Positions 49,331-62,600 of a DNA stretch of 64,000 nt are shown piece after piece; the first letter of the stretch is position 1, and the number at the start of each line of letters is the position of its first letter. The stretch spans positions 50,335,257-50,399,256 of the forward strand of contig OX421965.1 of NCBI GenBank assembly GCA_949128115.1, written 5' to 3'. The translations under genes and the position numbers were made by a program. The stretch comes from Anaspis maculata (Eukaryota; Arthropoda; Insecta; Coleoptera; Scraptiidae). The notes under the pieces are model-generated. The model ran no database searches and was not told the DNA's origin. It saw only the letters and a program-made list of their open reading frames with translations.

Positions 49331-50073
49331 TTTAGACGGGGCTCGTACAAGTGAGACTTCTCAAACTAAAGTTTAGCCCTTGTTTATGATATTATTTTTC
49401 AAGTTATTGTCAATGTATTTCAATGCTTTTCGAGTTACTGTCAAGTATTGTTTGAGATGAGTGGGTATCTTTTATTCTGTGTAGAATTAGGATTACACAA
49501 TAGCCACGCATGAAGCCAATGGTGGCTTCCTGAGAAGGTGGCGATATCACAATGTCTTGAATAAGTGAATGATGATTGAAAGGTGTTTGAGGATTAGGCC
49601 GGTATCAGACGGGAACATTTCTGCTGCAAGAAATACGACAAAAGATTGATTGATGTGATACAAGTTTTGTGGCGGAGATGACGTGCATCTCGAACTGTCT
49701 GAATTTGAAATCTGCCATCTAATCTTACAACAGAAAGATTCCCGGCGCTTAAGATGGCTTTTAGAGACATTTTTATCCGTTCCACAATTACCATAACGAC
49801 TTTATTTCAGCTGACTGATAATGACGCTCGACAGATATGTAGCTTGCTGAAGGATCAAGCTAAGGAATACTTAAACCAATCTGATATCATGCCCGGCAAT
49901 TTAAAGTTGTTCTTAATTCGTTTTGAAACCTAAAGAAAATCTCGAACACGGCGGCCCACGTTTAAAATGCTCAGCATCAGCCCCCAGTAATAAAGTCCTC
50001 CTAACAGTCAGCTTTAGAATATAAAATCCTGCTTTGCAAAATGGGGGTAGGTAGTTAAATCCAGAGAACATAC

Positions 50074-50477
50074 CTGTACTTGGCAAGCTCCAGAGGCAGA
50101 GGATTCAAAGCGTACGCTGCGGGATTCACTGGAACTCCGTACGAGTTTAATTGCTGATCGTACACGGCTACAGGAGCCACCTGCTGAGGAAGCTGCAATT
50201 CCTGCGCGTACTTCCCCAAAGTGATCGGGGGATAGCCAAAGTGGTGGCCTACTTGAGCCGGTGCCGCCACGATTCCCGCTCCCAGCTCGCCGTTGTTGTT
50301 GTTGTTGTTGTTGTACTCGGTGTAACTCAACGGCCCCCCCGAGTGAACTTGATACGCGTAACCCGAAGCTGACGAGGCCTGATCCTCGATTTGCGACCTC
50401 TTGACGTATATCTCCATGCAGACTGCAGACCAGGGCACCATCACCGACACCACAAAAATTGCTTTGAAGGATTCCAT
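50074..50477 (-). CDS. Cuticle-type DUF4779-like protein, exon 1
   Basis: Starts at an ATG 56 nt downstream of a TATA box. It opens with a signal peptide (about residues 1-20, hydrophobic IFVVSVMVPWSAVC). The secreted part has a 7-residue Asn run (YNNNNNNNG) encoded by a gtt/ttg-type triplet repeat on the plus strand, then Pro/Ala/Tyr-rich sequence with GVPVNPAAYALNP near the end. The 404 nt leave two bases (AG) at the donor, completed in exon 2, giving a protein of about 400 residues overall. An open frame runs a few codons past the donor (YVLWI), but the splice site is strong and the exon 2 frame fits. The product is presumably exported by epidermal cells to the cuticle. An additional 5' non-coding exon cannot be excluded. 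Confidence 0.85.
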
Positions 50478-50532
50478 CCTGATCGTGTCACTCGCACACT
50501 TTGACTCCTAACAATTTGCATACGCCGCCCGG

Positions 50533-50540
50533 CTTTTATA
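50533..50540 (-). promoter_or_regulatory. TATA box for the cuticle-type gene
   Basis: TATAAAAG on the minus strand, 56 nt upstream of the ATG, implying a start site near 50505-50510 and a short leader. An ATGCAAAT word follows at about 50523-50516. TATA promoters are common in insect cuticular protein genes. Confidence 0.65.
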
Positions 50541-51524
50541 CACCCACCCGCTTTTCGAGAATTTATCTCGGCACACACAAGAACGATGTCGTAATTGTAA
50601 TTCCAAAGGATAATTCCGCAAAGATCTCCAAAGGACACGTGAAGAAACGGCTTCCACCGCAGAGATTTAGAGGACGCGCGTTGGGAAATGCGACCTAGTA
50701 CCAGAAGCGGCCAGAACTATGCGCTGGATTTGTCACCTTTACGGTTGACCGACAGTGTTTTTGTCTTGTGTATTGGGTATAACGCCACACACCACAGGTG
50801 TTGGGAAAGTTCCGAATTGCATCAGTACTACTGGGTGTTATATTGAACGTATTATCCACGGACAATTTCGCGGTCGATTCAACAAAAAATGCGAACAAAT
50901 AAAAAAGAACTGAATTCCGGCTGCATCAGTTCTCTTCTCTTCCTATGACGGTCGACCGCGAGAGTGGATTTTATGGAAGAGAAGAGCATTCCGGACCGTA
51001 GAAATGATAAACGGCGGAGATACACTTTATAATGAAACGCGATTGTCTGTTAGCCAGGGGGGGTGTGGGTTTGTAACAAAGGAGCTTGATTGTACCTGGG
51101 AAATTGAGATAACGAAGTGCAGAAGAGCGACGACTCGTTTACAATGATGATTATTCATATCAAATAATCAAACACAAAAGTTTTATCCAGTTGCTGGCGA
51201 ACAGAGCCGTGCATTAGTCATCCTGCCTTGTTTCGGGATTAAAAGTTTTCAAGCCTTTTTGTGCTGATGGATGCTGGAAAACTTGGAGCATGGGAAACTG
51301 TGACTGTGTGGGTTTTGTTCATCTGCAGGATATCGTCATAAATGAACAAGACGTGGTATTTCTGCGTTTACGTTTTTATTCATCATCATAAAGTTTCCAG
51401 TCTCCAAACTGAATAGTAAGACACGTTTCTGTATTATTTCCAGTGGCGCAGCCAGAATCTAAGGCCGGGGAGGGCAAGGGCGATGACGACAGCGTACGAG
51501 AGACAGCGCCGCAAGAAATTTTTT
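50541..51524. other. Upstream region of the cuticle-type gene
   Basis: Non-coding and without recognisable elements. It probably contains the regulatory sequence of the gene, but no specific site can be supported. Confidence 0.4.
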
Positions 51525-51725
51525 AGAGTGAAACTTCTTATCGATCGCTCAGATCACAACATAGACAACTTACCAAAAGCAGAACGACAGATGGGAGTGA
51601 ATTTGCTTGATGCGAGGATATAACGCTATGCTGTAACGTCTTAGTGACTTTGGGGTAACCAGTGCCGTCCCAGGGAATGGAAGAAGGGAATGTGTTGTGA
51701 TGCTCGCTTCTACTGTCAGTATTTT
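51525..51725 (+). repeat. Dispersed repeat, copy 2
   Basis: Matches 6100-6300 in the same orientation (agatcacaaca, atgggagtgaa, ccgtcccagg). It is preceded by a purine-rich cagtggcgcagcc segment not shared with copy 1. Confidence 0.5.
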
Positions 51726-54700
51726 TTTGACATTTTCATAATATTGCTGATTAAAATCGGCTTATTTTAGACGTTTTATGATTCCGGTTTCCAAGTTTTT
51801 CAGTACAATTACTTATCAAAAAGTTTGCTCCTCCTGATTCGCACAAAAAAACTTGCGTTTTTCTAAATGATTTTAGTCAGATCCTTAGGAAGTAGGGGGC
51901 GATTTTTCCCATACTCTGAGCGTAGGAGCCTATGGAAATTCCTATTCGAGACGTCCTTTTTGGTGAGAAGTTTGAATTTGAGAGAAAGCTTGAAACAAAT
52001 TTGCACAACTTTCACAATAATCGAACAAAAAATTGAAAAATTCCACGCGAAAATTCGAACTTTCCGAATAAACCTCAAAGCCTTTTCCAAATCATCTCAT
52101 TGTGAAAATCGCCACTTGGGGCTCCATGTTGAGCTCCATCATTTGAGTCCGGTCTTCACACGGAAACTTTTTCTACTTAGTTGATGTCAGCTAGATATGC
52201 CTAGTTCCAGTATTTTCAACTAGATTTCTAGTATTATTGTGATTGAATTCTCATTAGAGTCAACTAATCAACCGGCAGCTGGACTAGATTACCTTTGGAA
52301 TTTTCAACTGTAAATTCTAGGAGTTCCACTCTAGTTAATTTTGAATGAAACCCAGTTGAAAAAGTTTCAGTGTGTTCACGAGAAATGCTTCTCATTTGAT
52401 CACCAGTCGTCTGGTCTTGCCGTCTGCCTTCAACTTTTAGGTTTTTTATCAAGTTTGAACCGATTAATATAAAAATAGAACTCATTTTGTAAGTGATGTC
52501 CATCGATGTGGTGGTCAAGAAATTAGGTTTCGGTAATATAATTAAGAAGGGCAGCAAAAGCAATTTGGCCGCTTTTAATCGAATTGTCCAGCAGTAACAG
52601 GGAGGCTTGATTGACGTACGTAGGGTCCGTTTTTTATTTTAGACTAAATTTTGTTGAATGTTGCAGGCTGTCGCAAAATTGTGGGAAACTCGATCGGAAA
52701 TGATGCTTCAAATGAAGTGGCAACAAAATATTCAAATAAAGTGGTCAACAAGATAAGTGTCTGTGTCGAAATTTTCATCAATTTTCAAAACTCGACAGCT
52801 CCCTAATCCTTAGAGCGATTTTGGATCTGTTTAAACTGACTGGTGCCCCATTCTTCAGCTGCCGAACTCAAGTTTTGCAAAGTATGAGAAAAACAAATGA
52901 ACTTTCTACAGGGTGTCAAATAAACCAGTGCAAAACTTTTAAAGGTTCAGTTATCCTCCGTTTTGCCATGAATTTTTTTTCATGTATACCAACACCAAAA
53001 ATATGAAGAATGACGTCTTTCCTCGGAACGGTTTTTGATTTACCCCCTATTTTTATTTGATAAAAAGTTACGTCATTTTTTCCTCCAAAGTACACTTTTG
53101 AGAATTGGCTTTTAAGTTGGCCATATTTTCGGAATAAATCCGGCAAAAGTTGATAGTTCAACTTAAAAAGAGGTCTCCAAACATTTTCGTACAGTACCGA
53201 TGATATTAGCAGAACAGCGGATAAACTGATAAGCATAGTGCGGCACATCAGATTTACCACAGTATAACCGTATTAGTCCTCTTTTGATAATTCTTGTAAG
53301 GGTTGACAATAAGAATTAATTTTATATTTATAACCATAGTACCATAGTAACCAATATTTGGGCTGCAAGTTCAAAATGTTCGTCGTATTTTACAACAAGA
53401 TTTTCTGGGGTTTGCGGATAGAAAATGGAATGGAAGAAGGTGTCGGGAAACGAAAAAAATGGATTTGATGGGTTTAATGGAGAGAACGATGGTTGGCAGG
53501 CGGAGAAGATGGTGTGGAGAGATTTTGGAGCTGTGACATATATCTGGCAAATTAATTATTGTAATTGTTGACAGTGTCGAGATATAAACTATCTCCAACG
53601 AGGTCTCACGATGGCACTTTAAGTAAATGAAATGAAAAAACCCTCAAAAACTTATCGTTTCACTTTATGTCAGTAAAATAAAATCGACCTTTTTCTTCCG
53701 CTTAACAGAACAGTTAACAGTTTTCAGGGTCTGTGGAAGTTTTCAGATGAAGTTTTCAATAATTATCAAACCGTGATTGTGAACATCAATATTATTCAGG
53801 AAGCTATAGGAAACTATAAGTGTGTACATGGCAACAGCTAAAAATGACTCCAGTTTCAAAACGGCTTGGAAATGTCACATCACACCCCACCTGGGTAACG
53901 CTGGGTTAATATTAGATAGGTATATAGTTTCCTGACTAATGAAGTATAGAGCAAGAAATAGCAAAACATTCGTTGCCAAATCAGTTTTTTTGCAGGCACT
54001 GTTGAATAAGACTGGATTTTCAGGATTTATGACTCACCCTGTACCCGGTATGTATCATAAAAACAGTGTCAAAGTCTTCGCAAGCGTGATTCTCTATAAC
54101 ATATTTTCCTCTTACAAATGAAATGATAAAATCTTCATAGCATAATCATAAGTCTTGACAATGGAGGCCATCAAAATTTGACATGGAGCTACTCGTGTGT
54201 TTAGCTACACCCTCCAAGTGCCGGGTGTTTTTAATGTTTTTTTTTGTGAATTTCAGTAGGCTGTGAAAGTGGAAACTTATGTCCGCGACTTCATTCACCT
54301 TCCCGCGTTACCTGGTCAACCACCTCAAAAGCGCAATTCGAATCAAGTCGCAGACATACGTTTTTACTGTCATTGCTTACTCCAATTTACAATTGAAATA
54401 CCCGGTATATTTATTGAAATTCAATTCCACTGTACAAAATCAATTGTATCTCCTTTGAGTATGGAGCAATCAAAATAGTCTTTTTACGGAAATGTTTTCC
54501 ATTCATTGCTGCACATTTCATTTGCTGGAAGTATAGGCATGAATCATGAATCTGCAATAGTTTGGAAACGGCGAAACTACGACGATGTTAACCTGAAATA
54601 TAACATGCCGCGCGACAGCTCCGGACACAAAAAATCACAGTCATCTCGACAATTAAACAACAAAATCTCTTTTTCCCCCAAAAAATTTTCGCATATTTTT

Positions 54701-55085
54701 TGTACATTTACTTCGTTGAAAGCGAGCGTGCATCAGATGCATAGCTCGGAAATTCCTTCTCGACTCAAAGTTGAAATGCTTTTAAATTTGTTGGTTACGC
54801 ATCATTACACTTTCTTGCAATTGCGGTGGAAAACCAGCTTTTGCCTATATCCATGCTCAGATGAATGATAGGTAATCGTTTGCAAAAAAATTAGAAGTCG
54901 CAATAAGTTTTAGTTGAGGAAGAGCTCGATGGCAAGGTCAGGCGAACGGACAAACGGACAGACTGACAGATGGACAGGGAACAGACACCGAAGCGTCAAG
55001 AATATTGACTATATCATCACGAATTTGCGTTGGGTTTTTCAATATTCCATTGAGGGACAAACCTTGAAACACGCATTATTCATAA
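51726..55085. other. Anonymous DNA with element fragments
   Basis: No gene supported. An isolated cagggtgtcaaataaaccag end lies at 52909. The block ggattttcaggatttatgac with actcaccctgta at about 54012-54042 matches the right end of the repeat in the intron (46655-46690). Confidence 0.45.
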
Positions 55086-55089
55086 GTAC

Positions 55090-55606
55090 TGTTGCCAATT
55101 CAGAGGCTTTCGTGCATTCAAGAGCACACGCGGTCCTTCTAGACCGTTCTTACACAGTGTAACGAATTGCAAAACCCTCGTGCATTTCTAGTGCATTCAA
55201 AAGCATACGCGTAAGCTGTGAACCGTTCGAAATTTCATGGAGACTTTAAGATGCGGGTGGAACACAATCGCCTAATTGGCGGAGGCGCCGCTTCCAGAAG
55301 ACGCGATGATGCACCCAGGAGTGTTGGGTTGTTCTAGAGTCGTCGCGAAGCCATCTGCCGCGATCAATGTGGAATTTGCCAGAGAACCGGTAAAAAGTTC
55401 CAGAATCACAGCCCTAGTATTTAAGAACCGGTACGTCGACTGACAGATCAGTTTTGAATCCGGAGCGACAACAGCGAGTGATAAAAACGATATACCCAAG
55501 CGCAAATAATTGTTGACGTGTATTTATAGCAGTACGCAGTAATAAACAGTGTGTGTTTAAACGTTCGTCTTAATTATAAAAGAACCCAAACGCGAAATCC
55601 GTTACA
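55090..55606 (+). mobile_element. Solo LTR, copy 3
   Basis: Begins TGTTGCCAATT and ends AATCCGTTACA. Flanks are gtac and ttac, an imperfect 4-bp duplication. AATAAA at 55541-55546 is followed by cagtgtgtgt. It is most like copy 1 across caagagcacacg, tagaccgtt, catacgcgtaag and gcgatcaatgtg. It has the same orientation as the other two. Confidence 0.85.
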
Positions 55607-55824
55607 TTACGTACCAACACGTTACAAATTATAATAATCGTCACACTTGGATATCGCTCAATTCAACTTCGCTGATGTACTCAGTGTAGCTATGAATTCA
55701 AATCTGACTTTTTCTTCCTGGTCATGTCGCTCTCAGGCATAGCATCGTGTATTCGACAATATTCCAGCTTCTGCCGGAAGGGTCTCGAAGATTCTCGTCA
55801 CTTCCTTGGCTGTTCCGGTATGTA
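55607..55824. other. Short anonymous spacer
   Basis: No features recognised. Confidence 0.4.
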
Positions 55825-58521
55825 CAGGGTGTTTCAATGGGAGCGAACCAACCCGAATGAATTTTTGCCTGGTGAAATTTAGAAAACTCCCCGAGACCTG
55901 TGGACTTTTGTTTCGAGGGGGACATATTATAAAGCATACATTGGCAACTTTCTATCTTCAACACCTCCCACCTTCAACTTCGAAATTCCAATTGACACCA
56001 CCCTATCTTGCGATTAATCAAATTGAAGAGCAGAATTTAATTTTCTTTCTGAAAAAATATTTTTTGAATTTTCTAGACCACCCCTCTTCTTCCCAAAATT
56101 CTCTTGAGTATCCAATTTAATATTTGCGACCCATAAATTCTCTTTAATTTTGTCTGTTTCATCTTAGACAGCATCGAAGAGAAAAAAATTTGTGGAAAAA
56201 ATGCTATCCAAATTCACCCCTTTGCTCTCCTCCACCCCAACTTCAAAATTTACCAAGACTACCTTGTGATACCTTATGGGAATTCAATTCTCTCTCTAAA
56301 AACATTTTTTTTTTTACTTTTCAACCGCTCTCCTAATAAATTGAGCATACGGAGTATTAGTGGACGTGGTACAACCGAAATAGGGAATTTAAGTTGCAAA
56401 TGATGATAAAGACAAACTACTTGGTAGGGTTACAACTGAGACCTAAATGAACGATTTGACCCGCAGTGCTTTTCTTTTCGTCTCTTAGGATTTGAATAGC
56501 GCCCCTTTTTCAAAATGGCGGATTTTATCTAGGGGCAGAAGGTATCAAATAGCCTGGTGATGTCCAGCTTCGTTAAAATATATGGAGCTATGTCTCAATC
56601 GGTTTCTGGGACATCAAACACTAATTAAAAAAATGATGGAACATTGCCATCTACCGCAGGCAAATTTGGTGGAGGCGCCAAAAGGAATTTACTACTGCCA
56701 TAAGAAAATTGCTGTAACATTTTTATTTTGCAACGGATTTTAACAGAAGACATTTCATTTTGTGAAAAAGTGAATTCTTCTTGTCACCTTATACCTTCCA
56801 TTGGAAAGAGACGTTGAAGAATGTTGAAAAAAAAGTAAAAAAATGATTTGAAAAAAAAAGATTTTCAACATTTTTTTATTTTCATGCAATTGGCTCTATT
56901 TGTAGACTTTGATGTGCCCTTTCCAAACTTGCACTTTTCCGACTCATATCTTTGCAGTACGCGCCGCCATATTGAAAAATGATGTCTGAAAAGAAGTTTT
57001 TGAAAAATATATTAACTTTGGCCCTTGTGACATTCAAATGTTCATATACATATGAAAGCGCATTCAATCCTCTACAGTTTGACATCTAAACCAGCTCTCT
57101 GCGACCCACGGTTCTTGAGCTAGACCTCCTAGAAGTATCAATTTTTGGTTCCAAAAGAATTAAAAATCACCTCTTGGGGCTGTGCCAGGTCCACCAATGT
57201 TCATGATTTGAGATAAATGACGACGCGTTATCGTTGAGTAATTTGAATAAGACATGGTGGTGATCCAGTGGTGAAATCTGGTAGGCGCGGTCACTATTCA
57301 ACACCGAAAATTGATACTTCCGGAAGCTCTAGCTCAAGAACCCCGAGTCGCACAGAGATGGTTCAAGTGTCAAATCGTGGAGAATTGAATGTACTTTCAT
57401 ACGTCTATAAACATTCCAATCTCGCATGGACTTAAATTTAGTTATTGTCAAAAACTTCTCTTCAGATATCATTTTTTCAACATGACGGTACGCACTGCAA
57501 AGATATCAATCGGAAAAGTGCAAATTTAGAAAAGGCACATCAAAATCTACAAATAAGGCAATTTTCATGAAAATAAAAAAATCAAAAAAATCTTTTTTTT
57601 CTCAAATTATTTTCAATTTTCTTCTTCAACATTCCTCACTGTCTTTTTTCATGAAAGGTGTCAGATAACAAGAAGAATTTACTTTTCTACAAAATGATAT
57701 ACCTTGTGGTTAAATCGGTTGAAAAATAAAAATGTTACAGCAATTTTCTTATGACCGTACCAAATTCATTTTGGCGCCTCCACCAAATTTGCTTGCGACA
57801 GATGTCAATGCTCCACCATTTTTTTTTTAAGTATTTGATGTCCCAGAAATCGATCGAGACATAGCTCCATATATTTTAACGAAGCTGGACATCACCAGGC
57901 CATTTGATACCTTCTGCCCCTAGATAAAATCCGCCACTTTGAAAAAGGGGCGCTATTCAAATCCTAAGGGACGAAAATAAAAGCACTGCGGGTCAAATCG
58001 TTCATTTAAGTCTTAGTTACGATCCTGCAATAGGGTTTGCCTTTATCATAATTTGCAACTTATTTTTTCCTACCACGTCCACTATATTTTAGGATGAAAA
58101 GAGGGTTTTTCAAAATTTTCAAAATATTTTTTTCGGAAAGCGAATTCAATTCTCTTCATTTTCTCTCTCGGTGCTATGGAGAATAATGTTGACTGGATCG
58201 AAGAGAATTAAGACGTTAAGCATATCAAATTGCGCATTCAGAGAATTTTAGGAACAAGAGGCGGGTTGGGGCTAATAAATTTTGAAATATTTGTTCAGAA
58301 AGAGATTTAAATTTTCTTTAATTTGATGTATCGCAAAGTAGGTAGTGTCATTCGAAATTTCGAAGTTGGGGTGGGTGGCGTGAGAGAGTTGAAGATAGAA
58401 ATTAGCCAATGTATGCTTTATATGTCCCTCTTGAAACGAAAATCGAGGGGTCTCGGGGAATTTCCTAAATTTCACTTGGCAAAAATTTATTCAGGGTAGC
58501 TCGTTTCCATTGAAACACCTG
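55825..58521. mobile_element. 2.7-kb nested palindromic element
   Basis: The outer ends cagggtgtttcaatgggagc and the inverse ending tgaaacacctg match, with TA on both sides. Arms run through ctccccgagacctgtgg-like and gagggggacatat.taaagca segments. A second palindrome is nested inside at 56359-58083. No coding capacity. Confidence 0.85.
56359..58083. mobile_element. Inner palindrome of the nested pair
   Basis: Ends agtggacgtggta and taccacgtccact. Arms of about 800 bp are well conserved, for example agcttcgttaaaatatatgg with its inverse, and atggcg..tttgtagacttt regions. The centre is near 57230. It is non-coding. Confidence 0.85.
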
Positions 58522-58762
58522 TATTATTCCAGCATATGTATTATTCTTAGCGGTCCGTTTGTGGAGTCTTTAGAAAACTCCATCGCCTTCGCGAATATTC
58601 TGGTGTGGCAAGCTCTCGAAGGACGGCTCCTCCGCCAATTGTGCAGATGTGTCTTATTATTTGCGCGGCGTAGCCTCCGGCGAGTCTCGTAATCATATAA
58701 AATAATAACATTGAGACACGACTTACAAAAAAATCTTGTTAGCCCGGGTACTCGACTGATAC
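58522..58762. other. Short anonymous spacer
   Basis: No features recognised. Confidence 0.4.
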
Positions 58763-58890
58763 GGGGTGTTTATAAGAGACTGTGATCGCGGCAGGCTTGG
58801 GTCAGGCCGAAAAACGTAGTAACAGGCGCAATTGTAGTGATCGAGAGGGGATTCCAAAGGCGATGCGATCACAGACGTTTATAAACACCT
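58763..58890. mobile_element. MITE, about 128 bp
   Basis: Inverted ends ggtgtttataagagactgtg and cacagacgtttataaacacc. The flanks read gatac on the left and ggtac on the right, too weak to call a duplication. Confidence 0.7.
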
Positions 58891-59320
58891 GGTACAATTA
58901 TTATTGACAGGTGAATTTCCATGCATTCATCGTTTAGCAAACAGGACAGCTGATTGCAATACACTGTGCAACAAATCACCCCTCTGCCTTTCTTCTTCTC
59001 CACTCATTTTATAGGTATAATAGATAGGCACAGGGAGGTATAGGTGACGCAGATTTATTATACGAATACAAGCATACGGAACACCATATCTAACGACTTT
59101 TTTTTTCTCATCAAGTTTTAATCAAGAGCTAACCTGCTACAAAATGATGCTTAATCAAGAGTGAAAATTTGACTGTGTCGATCTGAATGGGAAGTTTTAA
59201 AACTCTCCAGTGCCTACGGCGCGAAGCTTTCGAAAGCAGTCTCGACGCAACTTTTGAAAGCTCGCCGAAATGTGAATGAAAAAAAAGATCAAATCAGGAA
59301 CTTTTATTGGAGGCTGTCAA
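58891..59320. other. Anonymous DNA
   Basis: No features recognised. Confidence 0.4.
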
Positions 59321-59646
59321 TATTATTATTATTTATTATTAGTCTTTATTGTTCTTTCAGTATACATACCATGAACAAGCAAAGCAATGCGTGAGCAGTG
59401 TTGTTCCCTAATACAAACAATCATGCTAAAATACATATACAAAAGTAAAAAAAAACATCAGATCACATTAAATACATTAAAATACCAACAAATACAAAAC
59501 AAACAACGCAGCACCTAGCAACTGGCACAATGCACAGAGCGCATGAGCAAAGTCACCCCCCACCCCAGTCAAACAAACATTTAGCAAACATCAAAACAAC
59601 CACCGCTTCCGAAGCATTTTGTATCAGCCTTCGATCAATGGCTGCC

Positions 59647-62600
59647 TTATTCGTTCATGCAAAAGGATCTCAATTTCATAGCCTGAGATAGAAAGTTGTA
59701 GATCGTCCGCGCCTGTCTTTCCGTTGGTCTCCGCAAGGCAGAGTGCCAGTCCCGTTCGGCAAAATCTCGCGTAATGTTCTCTCTGAGGCTTTCGTACAAA
59801 GGGCAGTCAAACAACAGATGGTTGACTCCCTCCAGCTGTTTCCTATTGCACAATGTGCAGATCTCATCTTTTATGATGTATGAGCTATTGTTCACATACA
59901 AAACCAGACCCCTACTGTTGATCGTACGTAGTTCTGCTAAGCACCGTTTTACTTTCAGGGAGAGATTAAGGTTGAGATAATAAATATGATCCCCTAAGTT
60001 TGAGATCAAGAACTTATAATCTGAAGCGTATATGCTTAGCAATGCTTTATTCCAGTCTTCCACCGCGCGGCACTGACTATATTTATCACAGATGTTTTCA
60101 ATTATCACATTATTTATATTGCTCAACTCTTCGGTATCACAGAGACTATCACTACTCAGCAGTTCACCAATAAGCCGTGTATACCAGTTATTATCCGCAT
60201 TGTTCCCTGGTGCAGCGTGAAGCGTTAAAAATCTGTTCAAAGCTCTATGCGGGTACCTATTTGGACTCATTTTCTGAATTCTCTCTATCAATCTCAGAGC
60301 CTGCTTGATGACGATACACCCAATGCTCATCACTTTTGCTTCTAATCTTACCACGTAGTCTGGTGTTGAGCGCTGTAGGTACAGAATGTTTTTGATAAAA
60401 CTGGTTTGAATTAGTTCCACCTCGTTCAGTTGCCTTAGTCCCCATATGCTACTTCCATACGAGAGAGTCGGCAGAACTATGCTGTGAAATAGCTTTTGTA
60501 TGACACACCAGTTGTGAATCTTTTTTGAGCCCACCAATCGTGTTATTCCAGCGGCAGATATTCTAGCTTTTTGGAGTCTATCCAACATTGCTTGTCTGAA
60601 CATCCCGTTCGAGCTAAACTTCACTCCCAAATAGACATAATTGTTTACCACCTCGACCGGTGCCTCTCCAAAGTGAAAGCTCATTTTAGCTCTAGTTGTC
60701 CCTCTGGAAAAAATCACAATTTTGGTTTTAGATGTGTTCACAATCAAATGGTTTGCCAAACAGTAACTTTTCAGGCTTTTCAGAATAGACTTCAACTGGG
60801 AAGGAGAGTCAGCAAAAAAAACTATATCGTCCGCGTACTGCAGAGAGACCACATTGGCACCTCCATCCAATGACACTCCTGTGATTCCATTTTCTGTGAG
60901 GTATTTCTCTAAACCGCTTATGAACAATGCAAAAAGTAGCGGGCTCAGCGATTCTCCCTGCAGTACTCCATTCTGTACCCTTACCGATCTCGCCATTTCA
61001 CCCTCACTCTCCACCCTTATCCTTGCTCTCTCATAGACATCAATCAATATCCTAATGTATTTAGGACTTATTCCCAGCTCATACAAGCGACACCACAACA
61101 GTTCGTGATTCACAGAATCGAACGCTTTTTTTAAATCAATGAATAATGCATATACTTTTCTTTTCGGTAGTCTAGTGTGGTTCTGTATAAGAGCATTCAA
61201 AACAAAGATATTATCCTCACAACTACGTCCTTTTCTGAAGCCTGCTTGGCTTTCTGGTAATAATTTTGAACTTTCAACGTACTTCTGCAGTCTAACGTTT
61301 AACAACTGAGTGAAGATCTTAAAAACATGGTTCAGCAAAGCTATGCCCCGATACTGTTCTGGCCTCCCCGCATCGCCTCCCTTGAAAATATGTGCCATTC
61401 TTATTTCAACCCACTCCGTAGGGATCCTCTCATTTGTCAATATCCCATTATAAATGCCAAGCAAGTAGTGCAACCAATCCAGACTCAGCCCCTTATAAAA
61501 TTCATTGGCAATTCCATCCGTGCCCGTCGCCTTTTTACACTTTACTAATTTCAAAACGTGGAACAATTCATGAATAGTGAAGTCCTTGTCCAAGTATGGG
61601 TGCAAAACCCCATAAAATGTCATTTGTCTCAATCCACCCTGGGGCAATTGATAAAGGAGTGTATAGTACCGCTCCCAGGCATCCGCCGATATTGTGCAAC
61701 TATTATTATTATTATTATTATCATTATGGTGCCTCAGTTTTGCAATGATCTGCCAGAAGTCCCTTGGGTTGTTCACGTTCCTAAGCCTACCCTCCAGTTG
61801 CATGCTGTACTCTTTTTTCTTTTTTTGGGTTATATCTCTGTATAGTTTTTTCTCAGCCATATAATCTGACATCACTCCCCGCGAAAACCCCCTTCTCCTG
61901 CATTCCGCGTTTGCTAATCTTACTTTCTTTTTCTGTTCAACACACTCCCTGTCAAACCATGTCTTTGATTTCTGATGATAAACAGGTCCTGACCTCTTGT
62001 ATAAATTCAAAAATTGAGCTGTCTCATAAATCGCCATTTTCATGTTCTCACTGTTTGCCTCATTAGCAGATAGCCTATGCGAATGAGACAGAATGTTAGC
62101 GTACGCAGTTCCCCTTTCACTATCCCATCTCAATCTAACCCCACTATTCTGTGACTCACCGCCGAGACGGTTTTCTCGTTTCTCTAATCCCACTTTCAGA
62201 TATACAACAATTGGGAAATGATCCGACAGAACAATTTCATTCCTGACTTTGAAATCCCTCACAACTCCCACCGACTCCAAGCCAACCCATATCAGATCAA
62301 TCACACTCCCCCCACCACAGCTCCTTATACATGTTATGTTGCCCTCGCCATCCGACATAGATCTGCCGTTCATAACTAAAAACCCCAGATTTTCCATCAT
62401 TTCTACTAGCACCCTGCCCCGCCGGTCTTCCACGGCGTCTTGTGACGATCTACAACCGGATAATCTTCCCAAAAAATTACTTACACTGACCCCGTGCTCC
62501 CCATCGGTGAAGCTGTTTAAATGTCCTATTCTACTATTAAAATCTCCTCCGAAAACAAAGATATCACTCCCATATTTACAAATTAATTCTCTGCTCATGT

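Larger units (their letters stand above)
46498..50073 (-). other. Intron of the cuticle-type gene (3.6 kb)
   Basis: Donor CAG/GTATGTT at 50073 and acceptor TTTTAG/C at 46498 preserve frame. The intron holds a repeat with ends cagg and ccctg (46557-46690) whose right end resembles 54005-54041, a MITE-like unit (47069-47195), an isolated gtacagggtga end near 47349 and a decayed palindrome (48600-49330). The rest is anonymous. No additional exon is evident. Confidence 0.75.
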
